36,561 nucleotides of DNA from assembly GCA_944382875.1 (NCBI GenBank), contig CALWNQ010000023.1, positions 1-36,561 of the forward strand, read 5' to 3'. Below are positions 31,730-36,561 of this stretch, one piece after another (the stretch's first letter is position 1; every line of letters starts with the position of its first letter). Under the pieces are notes generated by a model. It was not told the origin of the DNA, did no database searches, and saw only the letters and a program-made list of their open reading frames with translations. The DNA is from an uncultured Clostridia bacterium. Its GTDB lineage: Bacteria > Bacillota > Clostridia > Oscillospirales > Ruminococcaceae. Position numbers and translations under genes: made by a program.

Positions 31730-31748
31730 ATAAATCGCTCCTTATTAT

Positions 31749-31843
31749 TGAAACGGATTTTACTGAATCTCTGAAACCTCTTTCGTTTCATTGATTATAG
31801 TATATTCGGAGCAGGTGATTTGCATTTGTTTTCCAAGTGAAAC
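31749..31843 (-). promoter_or_regulatory. htrA upstream region with TGAAAC repeats
   Basis: Minus-strand TATAAT at 31794-31799 is the likely -10; no good -35 is seen. TGAAAC occurs at 31749-31754, 31772-31777 and 31838-31843, and inverted as GTTTCA at 31785-31790, the middle pair forming an inverted repeat with a 7-base gap just downstream of the -10. These are candidate sites for a stress regulator. Confidence 0.45.
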
Positions 31844-31894
31844 CTAAATGAAAATTGTAAATCATTTTTAAACCCAAAATGACAAAATCTGGCA

Positions 31895-32950
31895 TCATTG
31901 GATTCCAAGGTGCTCCCGCAGGTTTTCGGTCAATACAGTGATGTTTTGCGTGTTCAAATGGTAGAAAATACGATTTTCCCGGATTTCGTCGGTGATAAAT
32001 CCGGCATGGATCAGCAGGCTCATGTGGTGAGAAATGGTGGGAGTAGTGAGTTTCAGGCGTTTTGCAAGATCAGCTTGATAAGTGGGTGTTTCCCCCAGAA
32101 TCCGGAGAATTTCCAGCCGGGTGGGGTCGCCCAATACCTTCATCCGGCTGGAAATCTGTTCTCCGGTCAGTTCTGTTTGCGAGAAGATATCCGTTGCGCA
32201 GAAGAGTATTCCCATCATAAAATAGAAATGGTTGCAGTGGGGCGGCTGATAGCTCCATCCCATGTTGAACATGCTGAGGGATGGGATGACAAGGGTGTTT
32301 TCCGGAAGTCTGAGGCGAATGCGTTTCTGCATTCGCTCATGCAGATTGGGAGCCGCAAAGAAATCTTGCGCATATTGGAATCTGTCTTGATACTGATCCA
32401 GAACTGGTGCAATCCGCTGCGCAATTTCTTCCAGAAGTCCGGCAAGCTGAGCAGCATAAATTTCCGGAAACAGGGCAATTTCCATCACAGCGGCCCGGTA
32501 TTCCGGTGAGAAATCCTCCACCCGCAGCTGTTTGAGCATTTCTTCCTGAGGAGGATAGACAGACTCTGTATTGATGGTATTAGCGTCGTCAATATCCAGC
32601 ACGCAGGAAAGAAACACTTTGTTCCCTTCCGAACGAAGATTGGAAAGCATTTGTTCCAGAGGCGGCCGGGGATCTTCCACGTTATAATAAGAAATGAAAA
32701 ATTCCTGAAACGGCCGGGATTCCATAGGATCGTCGGTTCGCTTCACCTGGAACAGCGGCGAATCGGGCAGAGAAATATCCGCACAGACATCCAGCATTTT
32801 CTGACAGGGTTCCGCCATGATGGGAACCAATTCCGGTTTTTCCGCCCGGGAACGGATATTCTCCAGCGTTTGCGGGAACAGGTCCAGGTCTGATTTTTTC
32901 CATATTACGCCCAATGCTTCCAAATACAGGTGGAAAGGGTGCAGTTTCAT
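31895..32950 (-). CDS. ArsR-family regulator with a large N-terminal domain
   Basis: 351 residues. The C-terminal winged helix (about 270-345) has VLGDPTRLEILRILGETPTYQADLAKRLKLTTPTISHHM split over residues 275-313, then a wing ending NRIFYHL. The N-terminal 260 residues have no motif I can name; similar long ArsR proteins in Clostridia carry a DUF5937-like domain. The start is ATG 32950 with AGGAGCGG, one base after the stop of the transporter gene, so it is co-transcribed with it and probably represses that operon. Lacks the CxC metal site of classical ArsR in the helix region, so a non-metal signal is likely. Confidence 0.87.
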   Translation of the reverse strand: MKLHPFHLYLEALGVIWKKSDLDLFPQTLENIRSRAEKPELVPIMAEPCQKMLDVCADISLPDSPLFQVKRTDDPMESRPFQEFFISYYNVEDPRPPLEQMLSNLRSEGNKVFLSCVLDIDDANTINTESVYPPQEEMLKQLRVEDFSPEYRAAVMEIALFPEIYAAQLAGLLEEIAQRIAPVLDQYQDRFQYAQDFFAAPNLHERMQKRIRLRLPENTLVIPSLSMFNMGWSYQPPHCNHFYFMMGILFCATDIFSQTELTGEQISSRMKVLGDPTRLEILRILGETPTYQADLAKRLKLTTPTISHHMSLLIHAGFITDEIRENRIFYHLNTQNITVLTENLREHLGIQ

Positions 32951-32951
32951 A

Positions 32952-34217
32952 TCAATCCGCTCCTATGGTTTCAGTTTCTTCCATTATAGCGGTTTTTTCT
33001 TCCTTGTTCAAGGCATAGCAGATTTTTAACCGGACGAGAATGACGAAAACCACAGCAGCAGCCGCAGCACCGATAAGGAGAACTGCCTCAATAGGCAGAA
33101 AGGCCACCACTCCGGCTACTGCTGCGGCGGTCAGTGGCGCGAAGCAGCTTCCCGTTGAGTTAAAGACCGCCGCTGCCTGTCCCAGATAGTCCGGTTCCAC
33201 AATCTGGACAAACTTGACGCTGAAAAAGCTACTGGTAACGCCGTTGATGATTGCCCAGCCAAACATCAGAATCCCTGCCGCCGGAAAGCGGAGCCAGCCT
33301 AATGCAGGAATCAGGACAAGTCCTGTATAAGCCACTGCAACTGCGGCATAACCGGATAGAAACTGTACCCGATAGGAAAATTTCTCCGAAATTTTGGGAT
33401 AGAAGGTAAAAGCCAGCAGCAGTCCCACCGTATTGCAGATGCTGAAAAAGGAAAGGGTTTCACTGCCGCCATGAAAAACATCGGAAATATACGGTGCCAT
33501 TACGGAACCCATAATCGCCCCAATGCTGTTGAATAGCACTGCTCCGGTGACAATCAGCAGAAAGAGCCGGTTTTTTGCCAGATACAGGAATCCGCCTTTC
33601 AGTTCGGCAAAATAGCCTTTCTGCTCATTTGGAGAATGAACGGCTCCCCGGAATTGCATGGCCAGAATCAGCAGGCCGGACAGGACAAAGGTGCAAAGGT
33701 CAATCGCAAAAGCGATTTCCATCGAAAAGGCGACGATGACTCCCCCGAGAGCAGTACCGGCCAGATCCATCGCCATACAGGCGGAACGAATCAAACTGCT
33801 GGCTTTTTCATACTTTTCTTTACTCAATAATTGCGGCAGCATCCCGGCACCGGCGGGAATCCGGAAGGATTCCACCGTATTCATAGCAAAGGAAAATGCG
33901 AGGAACATCCAGGCCTGCAGGGAATCGGTCAGAAACAGCAGCAGAAAAATTCCCACCAGTGCTGCCCGAATAAAGTCGCAGATTGCCATGACCGGCCTTT
34001 TTGGCAGCCGGTCGGTGATGGGGCTGAACAGAGGCTGGAAAATTACGGTGGGAAGTCGGTTGGCCGCCAGTACCAGAGCACTCAGGGAAGCGCTCCCGCT
34101 GAACTGGTAGGTGAGCCAGGTGAACGCGATGCCATCTATACTGTCACCAAATTCGTTGATTACATCGGCAAAAAGCAGCTTGCGGTAGTCAGCATTTTTT
34201 AAAATGTCCCGATACAT
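32952..34217 (-). CDS. MFS transporter (drug-efflux MFS_3 type)
   Basis: 421-residue transporter with about 12 hydrophobic helices. The loop 2-3 motif PITDRLPKRPVM (positions about 66-77) is the MFS motif A variant common in macrolide-efflux-like proteins. It starts MYRDILKNADYRKLLFADVINEFGDSIDGIAFTWL across residues 1-35. Likely exports a drug or metabolite with proton exchange; substrate unknown. The start is ATG 34217 with GAGGTGTATCG. First gene of an operon with the ArsR regulator, with operator-like direct repeats at its start. Confidence 0.88.
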   Translation of the reverse strand: MYRDILKNADYRKLLFADVINEFGDSIDGIAFTWLTYQFSGSASLSALVLAANRLPTVIFQPLFSPITDRLPKRPVMAICDFIRAALVGIFLLLFLTDSLQAWMFLAFSFAMNTVESFRIPAGAGMLPQLLSKEKYEKASSLIRSACMAMDLAGTALGGVIVAFSMEIAFAIDLCTFVLSGLLILAMQFRGAVHSPNEQKGYFAELKGGFLYLAKNRLFLLIVTGAVLFNSIGAIMGSVMAPYISDVFHGGSETLSFFSICNTVGLLLAFTFYPKISEKFSYRVQFLSGYAAVAVAYTGLVLIPALGWLRFPAAGILMFGWAIINGVTSSFFSVKFVQIVEPDYLGQAAAVFNSTGSCFAPLTAAAVAGVVAFLPIEAVLLIGAAAAAVVFVILVRLKICYALNKEEKTAIMEETETIGAD

Positions 34218-34248
34218 ATTCGATACACCTCTAACATTATATTCGATA
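34216..34248 (-). promoter_or_regulatory. Direct repeats at the MFS-ArsR operon start
   Basis: ATATTCGATA occurs at 34216-34225 and 34239-34248, exactly 23 bp apart, flanking the ribosome binding site region. They are candidate ArsR-family operator sites for autoregulation. Confidence 0.5.
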
Positions 34249-34253
34249 ATTAT

Positions 34254-34282
34254 ACAATATCATAATATTATATTAATGTCAA
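34254..34282 (-). promoter_or_regulatory. Promoter of MFS-ArsR operon
   Basis: Minus strand: TTGACA (34277-34282), 17 bp of A/T-only sequence apart from one G, TATTGT (34254-34259). Confidence 0.6.
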
Positions 34283-34317
34283 GTATATTGTTAGATAATC
34301 ATCAAATGCGAGAAATG

Positions 34318-34342
34318 AAAAAAACACCCCATTTTTGGGGTG
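34318..34342 (-). terminator. tyrA intrinsic terminator
   Basis: Minus strand: CACCCC / GGGGTG (34337-34342 with 34325-34330), loop of six, followed by seven Ts. Confidence 0.85.
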
Positions 34343-34348
34343 CAGGAT

Positions 34349-35191
34349 TTAACGGTTTGTTTGCAGATCCGCTTCTTTCAGTTCACGTCCTTCCCGCAGA
34401 ATATTCCGAAGGGTATCGGCGTCCCCGGCGGCAATGGCGTCACGGTATTGTTTCAGATTTTCGATAATGGTGTCAATTTCAAACAGCAGCGGGTCTTTGT
34501 TGAGCAGAAAAAGGGAGGTCCACATCTCTTCGCTGAGTTTTGCTACCCGGGTGAGGTCAAGGTAGCTGCCGGCGCTGAAACCCGCCTGTTCCCGCAGGGT
34601 GGGGCTTTTGATGTAGGCATTGGAAACAACGTGGGCAAGCTGTGAGGTTGCCGCAATGATGCGGTCGTGTTGTGTGGGGGAAGCGGTGACTGTTTGTCCG
34701 AAGCCAATCGAGCGGGCAAACTCTTCTAAAAAAGCAATTGCGTCCGGATCGGTTTCCGCAATCGGTGTAAGGATAAAGCTGGCTCCATCGTACAGATCGG
34801 CTTTGGAAGCCCCAAAGCCGGAAAGCTCCCGGCCGGCCATCGGGTGACAGCCAACAAACCGCACGCCCGAACGATCAAGCGAGCCACTGACCGCATCCAC
34901 AACAGCAGTCTTGACTCCGCAGGCGTCGCAGACAATGCCGCCTTTTCGGAAATCTTCCCGGTGTTCCAGCAGAAAAGAAATCGTTTGTTCTGGATACAAG
35001 CAGACAATGACCAGGTCAGCCGTTTTTAAAGTAGCTGCCGTTCCCTCGGCGTGAATGGCGCCTTCTCTCAGCGCTTGTTGCACAGTTTTAGTTGAAATGT
35101 CCATTCCCAGCACTGTGTGGTCGGTACTGCGGCGGATTGCCTTGCAGAAAGATCCGCCGATCAGTCCAAGTCCCACAATCTGTATCACCAT
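34349..35191 (-). CDS. tyrA: Prephenate dehydrogenase
   Basis: 280 residues. Converts prephenate to 4-hydroxyphenylpyruvate with NAD(P)+ in tyrosine synthesis. The Rossmann motif GLGLIGGS is at 7-14; GCHPMAGRELSG (114-125) carries the family His116; TSQLAHVVSNAY and SAGSYLDLTRVA are helical dimer blocks. There is no C-terminal ACT domain, unlike the roughly 370-residue Bacillus enzyme, so direct allosteric control by tyrosine through ACT is absent. The start is ATG 35191 with AGAGG; a near-perfect promoter lies just upstream. No other aromatic genes are adjacent. Confidence 0.93.
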   Translation of the reverse strand: MVIQIVGLGLIGGSFCKAIRRSTDHTVLGMDISTKTVQQALREGAIHAEGTAATLKTADLVIVCLYPEQTISFLLEHREDFRKGGIVCDACGVKTAVVDAVSGSLDRSGVRFVGCHPMAGRELSGFGASKADLYDGASFILTPIAETDPDAIAFLEEFARSIGFGQTVTASPTQHDRIIAATSQLAHVVSNAYIKSPTLREQAGFSAGSYLDLTRVAKLSEEMWTSLFLLNKDPLLFEIDTIIENLKQYRDAIAAGDADTLRNILREGRELKEADLQTNR

Positions 35192-35232
35192 ACCTACAAC
35201 CTCTTTTCTGCTTTAAAGCTTTTATGCAGAAA

Positions 35233-35261
35233 AGTATAGCACACAGCTGTCGGTTTGTCAA
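35233..35261 (-). promoter_or_regulatory. tyrA promoter overlapping the end of the upstream radical SAM gene
   Basis: Minus strand: TTGACA (35256-35261), 17 bp, TGC extended -10, TATACT (35233-35238). The -35 overlaps the stop codon of the radical SAM/SPASM gene. Confidence 0.85.
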
Positions 35262-36223
35262 GGGAGCCCGGCGGGATTTTCATTTTCCGGTGAGTCTGAG
35301 TCAGCAGTGTGTGCAGTCATCCGGTCAAAACGCAGCCGGTAGGTGCAGTGCCGGCAGAGAGGCAATGTGACATGACGGTTGTTAAAATTTTTGGATACGC
35401 GCTGGAAATAATCGCCGTTGACGATCTCCGAAAGCGGTTCCGTAAAGATATTTCCAAGCGGCGCTTCACCGTTGGCGTCCAGGCAGCAGGGAACTACCGT
35501 TCCGTCGCAGAGGATGCCCAGCATGCTGCGGGTTCCGTAACAGATACCGGAATCCGATACATAGTGATTTTTTATTGACGGCCAGGTGAATTCCTGTTCC
35601 CAGCTTAAAAAGACGCCCTTTTCCAGTGTAATGCTGCGGTGCTGACGCATTTTTTCTTCCAGTGGCGCCGCATTGGGGTATACTTTTTCAATTAACTCCA
35701 TCATTTGTAGCGCAGCGGGATCTGCTTCCCGATTGCGATCCAGTGTCCAGAGCCGTAATACGGAAAACTTTTTCCGTTCCCGCGCAAAGCGCTGACAGAA
35801 ATGGAGCACGCCATTCACATAGCTTTCCATTCCGGAAAGATCAATTTCGTTGTAAAATTCCCGCTCAGTACCATTGGCGCCATTGTGAAACGGGAAGCTG
35901 TGCAGCGAAAAATTCATCTGCCGCAAGGCGCTTTTACGAAGCAGCATTTCTCCGGTTTTATAAAGCAAAGTGCCATTGGTAGTAAGATTGACCTGGAGAT
36001 TGTGTTCCTCGCAGATATCAAGGAAACGCTCTAACTGTGGGTGGAGGAGCGGTTCACCTTTGACATGAAAATAGACGTAATCTGTATATGGGGAGATTTC
36101 CCGAATGACGCGGCGGAATTCCGCTTCGTTCATTGTGCGCGGCGCACGGGTGTTCTTGACACAAAACGGGCAGTTCAAATTACAGATATTGCTGATTTCG
36201 ATATAAATCCGCTTAAAACGCAT
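35258..36223 (-). CDS. Radical SAM/SPASM protein
   Basis: 321 residues. The SAM cluster motif is C14-x3-C18-x2-C21 (CNLNCPFC), followed by FHVKGEPLLHP and LTTNGT. The C-terminal SPASM-type region has cysteines in GICYGTRSMLGILCDGTVVPCCLD (about 222-246) and CRHC, fitting auxiliary Fe-S clusters. Relatives modify peptides or act as anaerobic maturases, but most stand-alone members are uncharacterised. The start is ATG 36223 with AAAGGAGGAG; ATG 36244 lacks a site. No precursor peptide or glycyl enzyme lies beside it. No terminator is seen before tyrA, so read-through into tyrA is possible. Confidence 0.88.
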   Translation of the reverse strand: MRFKRIYIEISNICNLNCPFCVKNTRAPRTMNEAEFRRVIREISPYTDYVYFHVKGEPLLHPQLERFLDICEEHNLQVNLTTNGTLLYKTGEMLLRKSALRQMNFSLHSFPFHNGANGTEREFYNEIDLSGMESYVNGVLHFCQRFARERKKFSVLRLWTLDRNREADPAALQMMELIEKVYPNAAPLEEKMRQHRSITLEKGVFLSWEQEFTWPSIKNHYVSDSGICYGTRSMLGILCDGTVVPCCLDANGEAPLGNIFTEPLSEIVNGDYFQRVSKNFNNRHVTLPLCRHCTYRLRFDRMTAHTADSDSPENENPAGLP

Positions 36224-36345
36224 CGTTCTCCTCCTTTTCGTCATTTTATTTATTATATCACAGCCGCACCAGAATTCGCAACGATTTTTTTTAAAAAGAA
36301 ACGCTTTCCCTTAAAAATCGTATGACTTGTCGTCAAACAAATAAC

Positions 36346-36388
36346 TTTTGTGAAAAAGAGATAAAAAGAAGTGGATTCGTTCACAAAA
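36346..36388. promoter_or_regulatory. Rex-like inverted half-sites upstream of gap
   Basis: TTTTGTGAA (36346-36354) and its reverse complement TTCACAAAA (36380-36388), 25 bases apart. Each arm contains TTGTGAA/TTCACAA, the half-site recognised by the redox repressor Rex, but a standard Rex site has the halves much closer, so a hairpin or looped pair of sites is equally possible. Confidence 0.4.
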
Positions 36389-36427
36389 AATTCACCGAAT
36401 TTATTCCGTTAATTTTCTGTCAAACCC

Positions 36428-36456
36428 TTGTCATTTTGGGAAATTTGGTATAAAAT
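36428..36456 (+). promoter_or_regulatory. gap promoter
   Basis: TTGTCA (36428-36433), 17 bp, TAAAAT (36451-36456), followed by GGAGGT at 36475-36480. Confidence 0.65.
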
Positions 36457-36488
36457 AAGGATAGAAAAAATTTTGGAGGTTTATGATT

Positions 36489-36561
36489 ATGGCAGTTAAA
36501 GTTGCAATCAATGGCTTTGGCCGTATTGGCCGTCTTGCTTTCCGTCAGATGTTTGGCGCTG
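36489..36561 (+). CDS. gap: Glyceraldehyde-3-phosphate dehydrogenase, type I (5' end only)
   Basis: Only 24 codons lie in the window: MAVKVAINGFGRIGRLAFRQ and four more. INGFGRIGR is the NAD-binding start of type I GAPDH, the glycolytic enzyme oxidising glyceraldehyde 3-phosphate with phosphate to 1,3-bisphosphoglycerate. ATG 36489 is chosen because GGAGGT lies eight bases upstream; the in-frame ATG 36483 is only two bases from it. Confidence 0.95.
   Translation, partial: MAVKVAINGFGRIGRLAFRQMFGA

Noticed and set aside
35258-36223. Radical SAM/SPASM gene as part of a RiPP cluster
   Set aside because: No small precursor ORF with a ribosome binding site, peptidase or dedicated exporter was seen beside it.

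Overview
The window looks like chromosomal DNA of an anaerobic, plant-fibre-using Bacillota (class Clostridia, probably Oscillospirales/Ruminococcaceae-like). The reasons are strong AGGAGG-type ribosome binding sites, TTGACA/TATAAT promoters often with a TGn extended -10, U-tract terminators, an adjacent spmA-spmB sporulation pair, a flavoprotein-rubredoxin, two radical SAM enzymes and a sodium-decarboxylase-type membrane protein. No tRNA, rRNA, IS element, phage gene or CRISPR array was seen. Lineage is inferred from gene content only.

Region 1 (1-19.8 kb) is a pectin side-chain and glycan catabolism island made of many short, separately promoted units. It holds a PatB/MalY-type PLP enzyme, a GH28-like beta-helix hydrolase, a GH51 alpha-L-arabinofuranosidase divergent from an AraC regulator, a PflX-type radical SAM protein, a sialate/acetylxylan-esterase-like SGNH hydrolase followed by a double GNAT protein, a GH127-type beta-L-arabinofuranosidase, an ABC exporter half-transporter, two URO-D/MtaA-like proteins flanking a tandem AraC pair (the first AraC is frameshifted at a G5 run), and a GH78 alpha-L-rhamnosidase with a downstream lipoprotein. 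None of the glycosidases has a signal peptide, so they should act inside the cell on imported oligosaccharides from rhamnogalacturonan and arabinan. No sugar importer is in the window.

Region 2 (19.8-24.5 kb) is more housekeeping. It has a guaB gene for an unusual IMP dehydrogenase of the Tritrichomonas foetus type, with a long hairpin at the very 5' end of its predicted transcript. Next comes the most striking locus: a strong promoter, a yybP-ykoY (Mn2+) type riboswitch with a mutually exclusive intrinsic terminator, then an orphan sodium-translocating decarboxylase beta subunit and a 44-residue one-helix protein that resembles a minimal gamma subunit. No alpha (carboxyltransferase) subunit is present. 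An Imm5-like protein and a DEDDh exonuclease follow on the minus strand.

Region 3 (24.6-36.6 kb) holds a TetR regulator and a lipoprotein that share an operator, spmAB, an amidohydrolase/high-molecular-weight rubredoxin operon, a zinc-ribbon TM2 membrane protein divergent from a small XRE regulator whose start codon lies in a 10-bp inverted repeat, a membrane-anchored HtrA protease, an MFS transporter/ArsR operon, prephenate dehydrogenase, a radical SAM/SPASM protein, and the first 24 codons of GAPDH running off the right edge.

All coordinates and motifs were read by eye. Family assignments come from recognised motifs, not from searches.
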